Below are positions 49,037 through 58,517 of a stretch of 64,000 nt of DNA, one piece after another. Position numbers and translations under genes: made by a program. Source of the DNA: Actinomadura macra NBRC 14102 (lineage in GTDB: Bacteria > Actinomycetota > Actinomycetes > Streptosporangiales > Streptosporangiaceae). The notes under the pieces were generated by a model, which saw only the letters and a program-made list of their open reading frames with translations, was not told the DNA's origin and ran no database searches. Location: contig NZ_BCQT01000009.1 of the NCBI RefSeq assembly GCF_001552215.1, positions 124,001-188,000 on the forward strand, in the 5' to 3' direction. Position 1 is the first letter of the stretch, and the number at the start of each line of letters is the position of its first letter.

Positions 49037-49445
49037 ATGCCAACGTTCAGCACCTCCGAGCCGATTTCCACCTTGCTCCCGCTTTTCGTCGGCGATGCCT
49101 ACACCACCGCCGACGGCCTAGACGAAACCGTCGTCGAGGCGCGTCCCGGCGACCAGTCGAAGGCGCCCGGCGTACGGACCACAGAACAGACGAGCGTCGA
49201 GTACACCGGCGGAAGACTGCTCGTCCAAACGCCCAAGCGGCGCAGCAACATGATCGGCCTCGGCTTCGTTAAGGACGTCTCGGTACAGGTTCGTATAGAA
49301 CTGCCCCACGGTTCACGAATCCATGGATCCACGGGGTGAGAAGCCTGTAGTGCGACGGCCTGTTCGGCGAATGCGAACTGTCGACCGGCGCCGGGGCTCC
49401 ATCCGAGTCGAGAACGACGAGTTGGTGGCCCCGGTGCCCTTCCGG
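49037..49445 (+). pseudogene. Broken DUF4097-type protein gene
   Basis: ATG 49037 with GGGAGG upstream starts MPTFSTSEPISTLLPLFVGD, typical of actinobacterial DUF4097 proteins of about 200-plus residues. The frame ends at TGA 49337-49339 after IELPHGSRIHGSTG. The next expected segment continues in a second frame (CDGLFGECELSTGAG, from 49351) after another stop (TAG 49348-49350), and then in the third frame (SIRVENDELVAPV, from about 49398). The C-terminal half is absent. At least three lesions make loss of function certain if this homology is right. Confidence 0.75.
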
Positions 49446-49507
49446 CCGTGGGCGGTGACATTAGGCTGCACCGGAGAAGGGGCTGGTCGCAGACCGGGGG
49501 TGGGCGG

Positions 49508-50575
49508 ATGGGGTACGACAGGCGCGACAACTGGTCTCCCCTGACGATCCTGCCGTTCGCCATGATGGCCCTCGTCGCGGCCGGCGACGTCCTCGCGGGG
49601 CCGGGCACGGGGTATCTGCCGCTGCTGGCCCTCGGGCCGGCCTTCGCCAGCCTGTCCGGCGGAGTGCTGCGCACCGCGGCGGTCGGCGTGCTCGCTCTCG
49701 CGCTGTGCCTGGCTTTGGCGCGTTTCAACCACATTCTCGGTTCCCGCAACAGCGCGCTCACCTTCGCCTCGCTCATCGGCGTCACGGCGGCGGGAATGCT
49801 CGCCAGCGTCTACCGGGAGCGCAACGAGCGGGAGCTCGCGGGCATGCGCAGCATCGCCGAAGTGGCGCAACGGGTGCTGCTGAGGCCCGTGCCACGCCGG
49901 GTCGGGACCAACCGCGCCGCCGTCCGGTACATCTCGGCCGCGGCCGGGGCGAGGATCGGCGGTGACCTGTACGAGGTGGTGATGACGTCGCAGGGCGTGC
50001 GGGTGATCGTCGGAGACGTGCAGGGGAAGGGCCTCGACGCGGTGGAGACGGCGGCGGTCGTGCTCGGCGCCTTCCGCGAGGCGGCCTATGACGAGCCCGG
50101 GCTGCCCGGTGTCGCCGACCGGATCGAGCGGGCGCTGGCGCGCCATCTCACCAGCGAGCAGTTCGTGACCGCGGTGCTCGCCGAACTGCATCCCGACCAT
50201 CGGGTCACGCTGCTCAACCGGGGTCATCCCCCGCCGCTCCTCGTCCACGCGGGCAAGGCGGCCGAGTCGCTCGACCCACCGGCGGCGGCGCCGCCGCTGG
50301 GCCTGTCCGGGCTCGTCGACGAATCCGCGCGCACCTTCTCCGTCGAGTTCCGCCCCGGTGATCAACTGTTGCTCTACACCGACGGCGTTGTGGAGGCGCG
50401 AAATGGAAAAGGCGACTTCTATCCGCTGACCCAGCGGGTGGACGCCCTCCTGGACACCGATCCCGAAATGGCCTTGGACGCCCTTCAGGCGGACCTTCTC
50501 CGCTATGTGGGCGCGCCACTCGACGACGACGCGGCGATGCTGTTGCTGACGACGGAACCAACGGCGCAGGCCTGA
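49508..50575 (+). CDS. Membrane-bound SpoIIE/PP2C-type protein phosphatase
   Basis: A 355-residue protein starting MGYDRRDNWSPLTILPFAMM at ATG 49508. Three or four membrane helices (about 12-105) precede a short linker and a PP2C-like SpoIIE domain (about 140-350). Metal-binding acidic motifs are IGGDLYEVV, GDVQGKGLDA and LLYTDGVVEARN, and LDDDAAMLLLTT is near the C-terminus. Such proteins typically act on phosphorylated anti-sigma-factor antagonists in sigma-B-like networks, but no partner gene is adjacent, so the target is unknown. Confidence 0.9.
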   Translation: MGYDRRDNWSPLTILPFAMMALVAAGDVLAGPGTGYLPLLALGPAFASLSGGVLRTAAVGVLALALCLALARFNHILGSRNSALTFASLIGVTAAGMLASVYRERNERELAGMRSIAEVAQRVLLRPVPRRVGTNRAAVRYISAAAGARIGGDLYEVVMTSQGVRVIVGDVQGKGLDAVETAAVVLGAFREAAYDEPGLPGVADRIERALARHLTSEQFVTAVLAELHPDHRVTLLNRGHPPPLLVHAGKAAESLDPPAAAPPLGLSGLVDESARTFSVEFRPGDQLLLYTDGVVEARNGKGDFYPLTQRVDALLDTDPEMALDALQADLLRYVGAPLDDDAAMLLLTTEPTAQA

Positions 50576-50746
50576 CCCGACCGCCGCGTCCCGGAGCCCT
50601 TCGACCTGTTTCGAATGGGCACTGAAAAACCTGTCATTGACAATAGGCCGGTCACGTCATGATCCTTGGGACCGGCACGGTCCACTCCCCGTGCTCCGGC
50701 CAGCGCGCGCATGCCGAATCGCTCCCGCCCCGCAAGGAGTTGCGCC

Positions 50747-51670
50747 ATGCCGCGTCGAACCCTGCTCGCCGTCGCCGCCATCGCCGTCCTCACAGCGGTT
50801 CCCGCCGCCGTCCCGGCGGCCGCCCCGGCATCCGCCGGGCGCATGCCTCCCGGCGAGAAGGCCGCCCCCGCGACCCCCGACCCGGCCGCACCCAAACGCG
50901 GAACCGTCGCCACCGCCCGTCCTTTCGTCCAGAACGCGGGCAGCGCCAAGGCCGTCACCGCCTTCCGCGAGTTGCATCGCGACCGTATCGCACGCGAGAA
51001 GGTCCACCATTTCTGGGGAGTCGAGCCGGCCGCCGGTTCCCACGACGGATTCCAGGCCACACATAGCGTAGACACGAGTTACAAGGTGTCCTTCAAGGAC
51101 GACTTCACTTACACGCCGACCATCAAGGCCGCCGGATCCTGTATGGAGATCACCACCGTCTACTCCCAGCTCGTCGGTAACGAGATATGGGCGTGGGACT
51201 GGTGCGGCGGCGACGGGCCGAAGAAGGAAATCAAGATGGACGCCGATTTCGTCCAGACCTACACTAAGCCCGTGAACGGCCAGCCCGCCTACAGCGTCCA
51301 GCTCGTCCAGACCGACGCGGGCCAGAACGCGTGGTCGGCGTACCTCTACAACTACAAGACCAGCAGCTGGAGCCTGTTCTACAGCAAGTCGGGAACCGAC
51401 ACCAGCGCGCTGAAGTACGGCTGGGACATCTTCGAGATCTACGCCAGCCGCAACTCCGCCACCAACACCGGCTACTACTGCACCGACGCCAAGAACGTGG
51501 TGTTCGAGAGCAGCTCCATCCAGCTCCGGAAGGGCGGCACGTGGAAGGCGGCGAGCCCATCGGAATCGCCGTGGCAGCCGACCGCCGAGCCGAATCCGAA
51601 CGACTACCTGTGCCCGGCGCTGAAGTTCGTCCGCGCGGGCGCGAACGACCACTGGATCGTCCGCCAGTAG
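50747..51670 (+). CDS. Secreted protein of unknown function
   Basis: A 307-residue protein starting MPRRTLLAVAAIAVLTAVPA at ATG 50747 with AAGGAG upstream. A Sec signal peptide is clear, with a likely cleavage after APASA (about residue 30). The mature part begins with a Pro/Ala-rich linker. The region from about residue 100 is rich in Tyr, Thr and Trp with four Cys (SCMEI, WDWCGG, GYYCTD, DYLCPA) suggesting two disulfides and a beta-rich extracellular fold. I recognise no family or catalytic motif. It stands alone, with 171 bases between it and the phosphatase gene. Confidence 0.8.
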   Translation: MPRRTLLAVAAIAVLTAVPAAVPAAAPASAGRMPPGEKAAPATPDPAAPKRGTVATARPFVQNAGSAKAVTAFRELHRDRIAREKVHHFWGVEPAAGSHDGFQATHSVDTSYKVSFKDDFTYTPTIKAAGSCMEITTVYSQLVGNEIWAWDWCGGDGPKKEIKMDADFVQTYTKPVNGQPAYSVQLVQTDAGQNAWSAYLYNYKTSSWSLFYSKSGTDTSALKYGWDIFEIYASRNSATNTGYYCTDAKNVVFESSSIQLRKGGTWKAASPSESPWQPTAEPNPNDYLCPALKFVRAGANDHWIVRQ

Positions 51671-51806
51671 GCGGCCCGGCCGCTGAAAAGCCCCTGTGGC
51701 CAGGTCCGGCGGGTTGTTCACGTTTTGTTAGCAGGACGCGCTGACCGGCGGATACGTGTGCGCGGGGTGAAGGAGCGGCTACGCCGGGGTCCTCCGGCGG
51801 AACCCG

Positions 51807-52400
51807 ATGTCATCATTTGATCGTAAGCTGAAGGCCATGCCCGACGGCCGTCCCTCCTGCCCCTGCGTGATCTGTCACGACTACGGCGACCGCGAACGCC
51901 TGGACAACTTCCAGCTCCGCACGATCGTGCACATCAGCCAGTACGGCTGGAGCGTCGTCCTCGTACATCCGGACGGGGAACTCCCCGGCTGGGCGTACAC
52001 GATCGGGCTGTGGCACAGCCACCGGTCGGCCGAGCTGGCGCTGTTCGGCGGCGACGTGTACGAGATGGAGGAGACGCTGAACGCGCTCGGCCGGCAGACC
52101 GCCGACGGCGACGGCCCCGCCGAGGGCGAGCGTCGCGACGACATCCTGCGAGGGCAGCAGGCCGCGTTCCGGATGGCCGACGTCCGCTGGTACGACGCGC
52201 TGTTCTCCGGCGCCGTCGCCTTCTACCGGCGGCCTCCGCTGCCGATCCTGCAGGTGGTCTGGCCGAACCCGGAGGGTCTGTTCCCCTGGCAGCCGGGCAC
52301 CGACCTGACGTTCCGGCACTCCCAGCCGTGGCTGTGGCTGGCCCCGTCCCAGCACTCCCCCGGCGCCTGGACGCGTCGCGTCCAGGCGCTGGAAACCTGA
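51807..52400 (+). CDS. DUF4262 domain protein
   Basis: A 197-residue protein of the DUF4262 family. PCVICHDYGDRERLDNFQLRTIVH near the start and LPGWAYTIGLWHSHRSAELALFGGDVYEMEETLN in the middle match the family, whose function is unknown. The C-terminal half, with FRMADVRWYDALFSGAVAFYRR and LQVVWPNPEGLFPWQPG, is also typical. Two starts are possible: ATG 51807 after GGCGGA, or ATG 51837, which removes ten residues. Soluble, no signal peptide. Confidence 0.85.
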   Translation: MSSFDRKLKAMPDGRPSCPCVICHDYGDRERLDNFQLRTIVHISQYGWSVVLVHPDGELPGWAYTIGLWHSHRSAELALFGGDVYEMEETLNALGRQTADGDGPAEGERRDDILRGQQAAFRMADVRWYDALFSGAVAFYRRPPLPILQVVWPNPEGLFPWQPGTDLTFRHSQPWLWLAPSQHSPGAWTRRVQALET

Positions 52401-52448
52401 CCGCCGCGCGTCTGCCGGGTCCGCGGACCCGGCGCATAGGATCGGCGG

Positions 52449-53030
52449 GTGTACGGGCCGATCGCCGAGACCATCGCCACGCCGCGCCTCGTCCTTGAGC
52501 CGCTGGCCGTCCACCACGCCGACGAGATGGCCGTGGTGCTGGACGACCCGCGCCTGCACCATTTCATCGGCGGCGAGCCCCTCACCAGGGAGGAGTTGCG
52601 CGCCCGGTACGAGCATCTGGTGGCGGGTCCGGCGCCCTTTCACCAGGAGTGCTGGCTGAACTGGGTGGTGCGCCGCGCCCGGGACGGGCAGGCGGTCGGA
52701 TACGTCCAGGCGACCGTGAAACCGGCGCAGCCGGGCTTCACGGTGACGCCGCGGGCCGCCGGCTCCACCGTCACCCCGTCGCCCGCGCGCAACGTCGCCT
52801 CGGTCGCCTGGGTCATCGGCATGCCGTTCCAGGGGTTCGGCTTCGCCGGGGAGGCGGCCCACGCGCTGGTCGGCTGGCTCCTCGCGCACGGCGCCGGCGA
52901 GATCGTCGCCGCCATCCATCCCGAGAACGCGGCCTCCGGCGCGGTGGCGGCGCGGGTCGGCCTGCGCCCCACGGCCGAGACCGCCGACGGTGAGACCGTT
53001 TGGCGGCTCCCCCGCGACGCGCCGCGGTGA
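52449..53030 (+). CDS. GNAT family N-acetyltransferase
   Basis: A 193-residue GNAT protein beginning at GTG 52449. TPRLVLEPLAVHHADEMAVVLDD is the usual start of RimJ/RimL-type acetyltransferases. The acetyl-CoA region is VASVAWVIGMPFQGFGFAGEAAHALVGWLLAHGAG, with an imperfect Q/R-x-x-G-x-G/A motif, followed by AAIHPENAASGAVAARVGLRP, in which Asn and the final helix are typical. The acceptor substrate is unknown. It sits between unrelated genes. Confidence 0.87.
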   Translation: MYGPIAETIATPRLVLEPLAVHHADEMAVVLDDPRLHHFIGGEPLTREELRARYEHLVAGPAPFHQECWLNWVVRRARDGQAVGYVQATVKPAQPGFTVTPRAAGSTVTPSPARNVASVAWVIGMPFQGFGFAGEAAHALVGWLLAHGAGEIVAAIHPENAASGAVAARVGLRPTAETADGETVWRLPRDAPR

Positions 53031-53119
53031 CACTCTGATGTCGGGCGCGGCAGGCGGTGAGCGAGCGGGTAGGCCAGAATCGACGGGGTCTGTCGTCGAC
53101 CGGTCGAGGAGTGGAGCGC

Positions 53120-55213
53120 ATGCGGGAGGTCTGGCCCGGGGATCCGTACCCGCTGGGCGCCACCTGGGACGGCACCGGCACGAACTTCGCGCTGTTCTCA
53201 GAGGTGGCGCGGCGGGTCGAGCTGTGCCTGTTCGACTCCGAGGGGAACGAGGCGCGACGCGATCTGCCCGAGGTGGACGGGTTCGTCTGGCACGGCTACC
53301 TGCCGGGCGTCGGGCCCGGGCAGCGGTACGGGTACCGGGTGCACGGCCCGTTCAGCCCGCGGGACGGGCACCGCTGCAACCCGGCGAAGCTCCTGCTCGA
53401 CCCCTACGGCAAGGCCGTGGAGGGCGGGGTGCGCTGGCACGAGTCGCTGTTCTCCTACCGGTTCGCCGACCCGAGCGCGCTGAACGAGGACGACAGCGCC
53501 CCGTCCATGCCGAAGAACGTGGTCGTCAACCCGTTCTTCGACTGGGCCGACGACCGGCCGCCGCGCGTCCCCTACCACGAGAGCGTCATCTACGAGGCGC
53601 ACGTCAAGGGCCTCACCCGGTTGCACCCGGGTATCCCGGAGGAGCAGCGCGGCACCTACGCGGGGCTCGCGCACCCGGTGATGATCGACCACCTGCTCGA
53701 CCTCGGCGTCACCGCCGTCGAGCTGATGCCGGTACACCAGTCGATTCCCGAACACGCGCTGGTGGCGCGGGGTCTGGACAACTACTGGGGCTACAACACG
53801 ATCGGGTTCTTCGCGCCGCACAACTCCTACAGTTCGTCCGGGCAGGCCGGGGAGCAGGTGCTGGAGTTCAAGGCGATGGTCCGCGCCCTGCACGAGGCGG
53901 GCATCGAGGTCATCCTGGACGTCGTCTACAACCACACCGCCGAGGGCGACCACCTCGGGCCGACGCTGTCATTCCGCGGCATCGACAACGCCTCGTACTA
54001 CCGGCTGCGCGATGACGACAAGCGCTACCACCTGGACTACACCGGCTGCGGCAACTCGCTGAACGTCCGCAACCCGCACGCCCTCCAGCTGATCATGGAT
54101 TCGCTGCGCTACTGGATCCTGGACATGCACGTGGACGGGTTCCGGTTCGACCTGGCCTCGGCCCTGGCCCGCGAGTTGCACGACGTCGACCGGCTGGCCG
54201 CGTTCTTCGACCTCGTCCAGCAGGACCCGGTGGTCTCGCAGGTCAAGCTGATCGCCGAGCCGTGGGACGTGGGCGAGGGCGGCTACCAGGTCGGCAACTT
54301 CCCGCCGCTGTGGACGGAGTGGAACGGCAAGTACCGCGACACCGTCCGCGACTTCTGGCGCGGCTCGTACGCGACGATGCCGGAGTTCGCGTCCCGGCTC
54401 ACCGGCTCGTCCGACCTGTACGAGCACAGCGCGCGGCGGCCGTTCGCCTCCATCAACTTCGTGACCTGCCATGACGGGTTCACGCTGACGGATCTGGTCT
54501 CCTACGACCACAAGCACAACGAGGCCAACGGCGAGGACAACCGGGACGGCACCGACGACAACCGGTCGTGGAACTGCGGCCACGAGGGCCCGACTCGCGA
54601 CCCCGACGTCCTCGACCTGCGGGCTCGCCAGCGCCGCAACTTCCTCGCGACCCTCTTCCTGTCGCAGGGCGTGCCGATGCTGTCCCACGGGGACGAGATG
54701 GGCCGCACGCAGAAGGGCAACAACAACGCCTACTGCCAGGACGACGAGATCGCCTGGGTGCGCTGGGACGATCCGGGCGACATGGAGTTCGTCGGACGGC
54801 TGGCCCGGCTGCGGCACGACCACCCGGTGTTCCGGCGGCGCCGCTTCTTCACCGGGACGGGCACCGGCGCCGCCGCCGACATCTCCTGGCTGACCCCCGC
54901 GGGAGAGGTCATGACCGACCACGACTGGAACGTGGGATTCGCCAAGTCGCTCGGGGTGTTCCTCAACGGCGACGCGATCACCGAGCCCGACCCGCGTGGC
55001 CGCCGCGTCCGGGACGACTCGTTCCTCCTGCTGGTGAACGCGGGCTCGGAGGCCGTCGGGTTCACCCTTCCGGGCGGGGAGTACGGCGAGCGCTGGGAGT
55101 TCGTGCTCGACACCGCCGAGCCGGACACGGCGGACGAGCGTCCCCGCGTCAAGGCGCGCGACGACGTCCGCGCCCCCGCACGCTCCCTGATCGTGCTCCG
55201 CCGGCTGGCATGA
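53120..55213 (+). CDS. glgX: Glycogen debranching enzyme GlgX
   Basis: A 697-residue GH13 isoamylase-type enzyme that removes limit-dextrin branches from glycogen. ATG 53120 has AGGAG upstream and starts [20 protein letters not shown], the conserved CBM48 beginning. Catalytic motifs are [32 protein letters not shown] (nucleophile Asp), [10 protein letters not shown] (acid/base Glu) and [21 protein letters not shown] complete C-terminal beta domain follows. A single gene; no other glycogen gene adjoins. Confidence 0.94.
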   Translation: MREVWPGDPYPLGATWDGTGTNFALFSEVARRVELCLFDSEGNEARRDLPEVDGFVWHGYLPGVGPGQRYGYRVHGPFSPRDGHRCNPAKLLLDPYGKAVEGGVRWHESLFSYRFADPSALNEDDSAPSMPKNVVVNPFFDWADDRPPRVPYHESVIYEAHVKGLTRLHPGIPEEQRGTYAGLAHPVMIDHLLDLGVTAVELMPVHQSIPEHALVARGLDNYWGYNTIGFFAPHNSYSSSGQAGEQVLEFKAMVRALHEAGIEVILDVVYNHTAEGDHLGPTLSFRGIDNASYYRLRDDDKRYHLDYTGCGNSLNVRNPHALQLIMDSLRYWILDMHVDGFRFDLASALARELHDVDRLAAFFDLVQQDPVVSQVKLIAEPWDVGEGGYQVGNFPPLWTEWNGKYRDTVRDFWRGSYATMPEFASRLTGSSDLYEHSARRPFASINFVTCHDGFTLTDLVSYDHKHNEANGEDNRDGTDDNRSWNCGHEGPTRDPDVLDLRARQRRNFLATLFLSQGVPMLSHGDEMGRTQKGNNNAYCQDDEIAWVRWDDPGDMEFVGRLARLRHDHPVFRRRRFFTGTGTGAAADISWLTPAGEVMTDHDWNVGFAKSLGVFLNGDAITEPDPRGRRVRDDSFLLLVNAGSEAVGFTLPGGEYGERWEFVLDTAEPDTADERPRVKARDDVRAPARSLIVLRRLA

Positions 55214-55266
55214 GCGTGGCGGGCTGAGCGTGGGCGCGCTGAGCGTGAGCCGCGATGAGCGTGGGC
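55211..55266. repeat. Four copies of TGAGCGTG at the end of glgX
   Basis: Copies at 55211, 55225, 55240 and 55256 (spacings 14, 15 and 16 bases) lie between glgX and the converging membrane-protein gene; the first includes the glgX stop codon. They may be slippage products or a protein-binding array. Confidence 0.5.
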
Positions 55267-55273
55267 GGCGGCC

Positions 55274-55669
55274 CTAGCCGACCTGGATGGCGGTCAGAAA
55301 GACCAGGATGACCGTGGTGAGGGCCACGAGCCCGTGGACGGCGACCGCGGTGGCCGGGAACGCCTGCTCGGCGCCGCGGGCGTGCCGTCCGCCGCGTCCG
55401 ACGAGCCAGCGCGTGAACAGCATGAAGCCCTGGAAGGCGACCACGAGCAGGGCGGCGAACGCGCCCCAGGCGTAGCCGGCGACCCCGGTGGCGAGGTAGG
55501 TGATCCAGACGGCGAGCCCGAGCAGGGCGGCGAGGGGATGGCCCACGATGACCAGGATCGGGAATCGCGTCACCTTCGTCGCCCGGCCTTCGCGTGCCGT
55601 CCAGACGACCAGTAGGTATCCCCCCGCGACCGCGGCGAGAACCCATGCGGCCAGCGCGGCGAACGCCAC
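55274..55669 (-). CDS. Small four-helix membrane protein, unknown
   Basis: A 131-residue membrane protein beginning at GTG 55669 with GGGAGCGGAG immediately upstream. Hydrophobic segments are about 2-23, 36-60, 65-90 and 108-130, the last being TAVAVHGLVALTTVILVFLTAI. A positively charged loop RWLVGRGGRHARG separates helices 3 and 4. I recognise no family name with certainty. It converges on glgX and is divergent from the first RibD-like gene. Confidence 0.8.
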   Translation of the reverse strand: MAFAALAAWVLAAVAGGYLLVVWTAREGRATKVTRFPILVIVGHPLAALLGLAVWITYLATGVAGYAWGAFAALLVVAFQGFMLFTRWLVGRGGRHARGAEQAFPATAVAVHGLVALTTVILVFLTAIQVG

Positions 55670-55799
55670 CTCCGCTCCCTTCGCTGTAGTTCCCGTCCCC
55701 GGGACAAGTGTCGCGCGCCGGATCCGCTTTCATGGCGGGTTCCCACAGATTGCCGCACAGACCGTTACCCCGCTGGTCAAAATGGCGGTGCAGTAGCTT

Positions 55800-56549
55800 G
55801 TGAGTCCTATGCGGAATCTTGCTCCCACCGACCTTCCGGTGGATCTCGCCGAGCGGTACGCCTATCCCGCGCAGGGCTCCTACCTGCGGGCGAACATGAT
55901 CGCGAGCCTGGACGGCGCGGCGCAGCGCGACGGGCGCAGCGGCGGCCTCGGCAACGCCTCCGACCGGTCGCTGTTCTTGCTACTGCGCGCGCTGGCGGAC
56001 GTGGTGATCGTCGGCGCCGGGACGGTACGGGCCGAGGGCTACGGGCCGGTCCGGCCGGGCGAGGGATGGGACGGGCTGCGGGGCGGGCGCCCGCCCGCGC
56101 CGCCCCTGGCGATCGTCTCGCGCACCCTCGACCTGGACTTCGACGCACCGGTGTTCACCGAGGCCGCCGCCAGAACGATCGTCCTGACGCCCGCCGTCGC
56201 GGACCCGGCGCGGCTGCGGATGGCGCGGGAGCGGGCGGAGGTGATCGTCGCCGGAGACGTCTCGCTGGATTTCAGCGCCGCGGTCGGCGAACTGGAGGCG
56301 CGCGGCTTCGCGCGGATGCTGTGCGAGGGCGGCCCGGCGATCCTCGCGGGGCTGGTCGAGGCCGGCCTGCTGGACGAGTTGTGCCTCACGCTGAGCCCGC
56401 AGATCCTCGGGGGCCGGCCGACGCGCATCCTGAACGGGCCACCGCTTCCCGTCCCGCCCGACATGGCCTTGGTGCACGCTCTCCAGGACGACGATTTCCT
56501 CTTCCTGCGCTACGCCTTGCGTGGCGGGGCGGCCGCGCCCAGCCGGTAG
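55800..56549 (+). CDS. RibD C-terminal-like (pyrimidine reductase family) protein
   Basis: A 249-residue protein of the dihydrofolate reductase-like RibD C-terminal family. YLRANMIASLDGAAQRDGRSGGLGNASDRSLFLLLRALADVVIVGAGTVRAEGYGP is the family core, and MLCEGGPAILAGLVEAGLLDELCLTLSPQILGG is the NADPH-binding end. Relatives reduce aminopyrimidines in riboflavin synthesis, but stand-alone copies such as this may have other substrates. The ATG is 9 codons into a typical start; its 3' end overlaps that of a convergent paralogue by 40 bases. Confidence 0.88.
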   Translation: MSPMRNLAPTDLPVDLAERYAYPAQGSYLRANMIASLDGAAQRDGRSGGLGNASDRSLFLLLRALADVVIVGAGTVRAEGYGPVRPGEGWDGLRGGRPPAPPLAIVSRTLDLDFDAPVFTEAAARTIVLTPAVADPARLRMARERAEVIVAGDVSLDFSAAVGELEARGFARMLCEGGPAILAGLVEAGLLDELCLTLSPQILGGRPTRILNGPPLPVPPDMALVHALQDDDFLFLRYALRGGAAAPSR

Positions 56550-57247
56550 CGGACGAACAGCACCCCTTCGTCCAGGTAGAGGGCGGAGGGCTCCAGCGGG
56601 ACCTCGGCGTCCAGATCGCCGAGGAGCCGGGTGTGGCGGGCACCTGCGACCAGGGCCGGGGCGATGTTCAGGCACAGCTCGTCGACGAGGGAGGCGCGGA
56701 TCAGCGCGGTGGCGAGGGCGGGCCCGCCCTCGCAGAGCAGGCGCCCACGGCCTTGGCCACCGTGTGGATGCTCTTCGCCCAGCCGGCGGATCGCGGACGG
56801 AAGGTCGATGTCCTGCCCACCGGCGGCGACCACCGGTATCCCGGACGGGACCCGGGCCCGCGCGTGCTCCGAGGTGACGATGATCGTCGGTGTCTCGGCC
56901 TCGGTGAACAGCGGGAGCGTCCAGTCCAGGTCGAGGGAGCGGCTCACCACGGCGATGGGCGCGGGCGGGCGCCCCCGGCGCGCGCGCAGGTCCGAGCGGA
57001 GGCGGGCGGGGCCGAGCCGTCCCGTCCGGACGGTTCCGGCGCCGACGAGGATCACGTCAGCGAGGGCCCGCAGCGTCCGGAAGACGCGGAAGTCGGCGGC
57101 GCCGCCGAGGCCGTCCGTCCAGCCCTCGGCGTCGGTGACGGAGCCGTCCGCGCTCATCACCATGCCGATCCGCAGGCCGGGTGCGTCCCCGTACGCCTCA
57201 TAGGGATCCACATCGGCCGTGGCGGGTCCGGGAAGCAGGCGGAGCAT
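56510..57247 (-). CDS. RibD C-terminal-like (pyrimidine reductase family) protein, convergent paralogue
   Basis: A 245-residue paralogue of the preceding gene on the other strand. GLRIGMVMSADGSVTDAEGWTDGLGG, LADVILVGAGTVRTGRLGP and LLCEGGPALATALIRASLVDELCLNIAPALVAG match it segment by segment. ATG 57247 is preferred; a TTG 18 bases upstream is the only longer start. Its last 13 codons overlap the last 13 codons of the convergent paralogue. Probably NADPH-dependent; substrate unknown. Confidence 0.88.
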   Translation of the reverse strand: MLRLLPGPATADVDPYEAYGDAPGLRIGMVMSADGSVTDAEGWTDGLGGAADFRVFRTLRALADVILVGAGTVRTGRLGPARLRSDLRARRGRPPAPIAVVSRSLDLDWTLPLFTEAETPTIIVTSEHARARVPSGIPVVAAGGQDIDLPSAIRRLGEEHPHGGQGRGRLLCEGGPALATALIRASLVDELCLNIAPALVAGARHTRLLGDLDAEVPLEPSALYLDEGVLFVRYRLGAAAPPRKA

Positions 57248-57324
57248 GGTCGGCAGGCTATCCAACGGCCGTTTCGGGTCCCCCGCCGTGTCCCTTTGTC
57301 GGGGGCAGGGCGCAAGATGGGGGA

Positions 57325-58416
57325 ATGGACTTGCCGATCAGTCTTCCGCTGTCGCCGATGCTGGCCAAGGCGGTCAAGGCCATGCCCAAGGGCGATCTGC
57401 TGTACGAGCCCAAGTGGGACGGGTTCCGCTGCATCGTCTTCCGCGACGGCGACGAGGTGGAGCTGTCCAGCCGCGGCGAGAAGCCGCTCACGCGCTACTT
57501 CCCCGAGCTGGTCGAGGCGGTGCGGCGGGAGCTGCCCGAGCGATGCGTCGTGGACGGCGAGATCGTGCTGCGCAAGGGGACGCGCCTGGACTTCGACGGC
57601 CTCCAGCAGCGCATCCACCCGGCGGCATCGCGCGTCACACTGCTCTCGGAGGAGACGCCCGCCTCGTTCGTGGCGTTCGACCTGCTGGCGATCGGCGACG
57701 AGTCGCTGATGGAGGTGCCGCTCGGCGAGCGCCGGCGGCGGCTCGTCGAGGCTCTGGCCGGGGTGCGGGCGCCGGTGTTCGTCACGCCCGCGTCCGACTC
57801 CTACGAGCTTGCGCTGCGCTGGTTCGAGGAGTTCGAGGGGGCGGGGCTGGACGGGGTGATCGCCAAGCCGCGCGACCTGCCGTACCAGCCCGACAAGCGC
57901 GTCCTGTTCAAGGTCAAGCACGAGCGGACCGCCGACTGCGTGGTGGCGGGCTTCCGCTGGCACAAGTCGGGGCCGATCGTCGGCTCGCTGCTGCTCGGCC
58001 TCTACAACTCCGAAGGGCATCTCCAGCACGTGGGCGTCGCGGCCTCGTTCACGATGAAGCGCCGCGCCGAGCTGGTCGAGGAGCTGAAGCCGTACCTGCT
58101 GGAGGACCTCGACGATCATCCGTGGGCGGAGTGGGCGCGGCAGACGGACGCGACCGCCGACCGGATGCCGGGCGCGATCTCCCGCTGGACGGGCAAGAAG
58201 GACCTGGCGTGGGTGGCGCTGCGCCCGGAACTGGTCGTCGAGGTGGCGTACGAGGCGATGGAGGGCGACCGGATCCGGCACACCGCGCGGTTCCGGAACT
58301 GGCGGCCCGACCGGACGCCGGAGTCGTGCACCTACGAGCAGCTCGAACAGCCGGTCGCCTACGACCTGGACGACATCCTCGGCGGCTCGGCCACGAGCCC
58401 GCGCGCCGACCGCTGA
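57325..58416 (+). CDS. ATP-dependent DNA ligase (LigC type)
   Basis: A 363-residue ATP-dependent DNA ligase starting MDLPISLPLSPMLAKAVKAM at ATG 57325 after GGGGGA. The adenylation motif I is EPKWDGFRC (Lys near 29), with VVDGEIVL (motif III), EGAGLDGVIAKPRDLPY (motif IV) and VLFKVKHERTADCVVAGFRW (motif V). An OB-fold domain follows. The length matches LigC of actinobacteria, used in base-excision or backup repair alongside NAD-dependent LigA. No Ku gene adjoins. It is divergent from the RibD-like paralogue. Confidence 0.92.
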   Translation: MDLPISLPLSPMLAKAVKAMPKGDLLYEPKWDGFRCIVFRDGDEVELSSRGEKPLTRYFPELVEAVRRELPERCVVDGEIVLRKGTRLDFDGLQQRIHPAASRVTLLSEETPASFVAFDLLAIGDESLMEVPLGERRRRLVEALAGVRAPVFVTPASDSYELALRWFEEFEGAGLDGVIAKPRDLPYQPDKRVLFKVKHERTADCVVAGFRWHKSGPIVGSLLLGLYNSEGHLQHVGVAASFTMKRRAELVEELKPYLLEDLDDHPWAEWARQTDATADRMPGAISRWTGKKDLAWVALRPELVVEVAYEAMEGDRIRHTARFRNWRPDRTPESCTYEQLEQPVAYDLDDILGGSATSPRADR

Positions 58417-58463
58417 GCCGGCTCGGCTGAGATGAGCCGGCTACGAGGCGGCTGAGACGAGGC

Positions 58464-58502
58464 GGCCGGGCCGCGCCCTGCCGAGGGGGGCGCGGCCCGG
58501 CC
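58464..58502. terminator. Strong bidirectional hairpin terminator
   Basis: GGCCGGGCCGCGCC and GGCGCGGCCCGGCC form a 14-base perfect GC stem with an 11-base loop between the converging ligase and phoD genes. Confidence 0.8.
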
Positions 58503-58517
58503 ACCGGCCGGTGAGGG

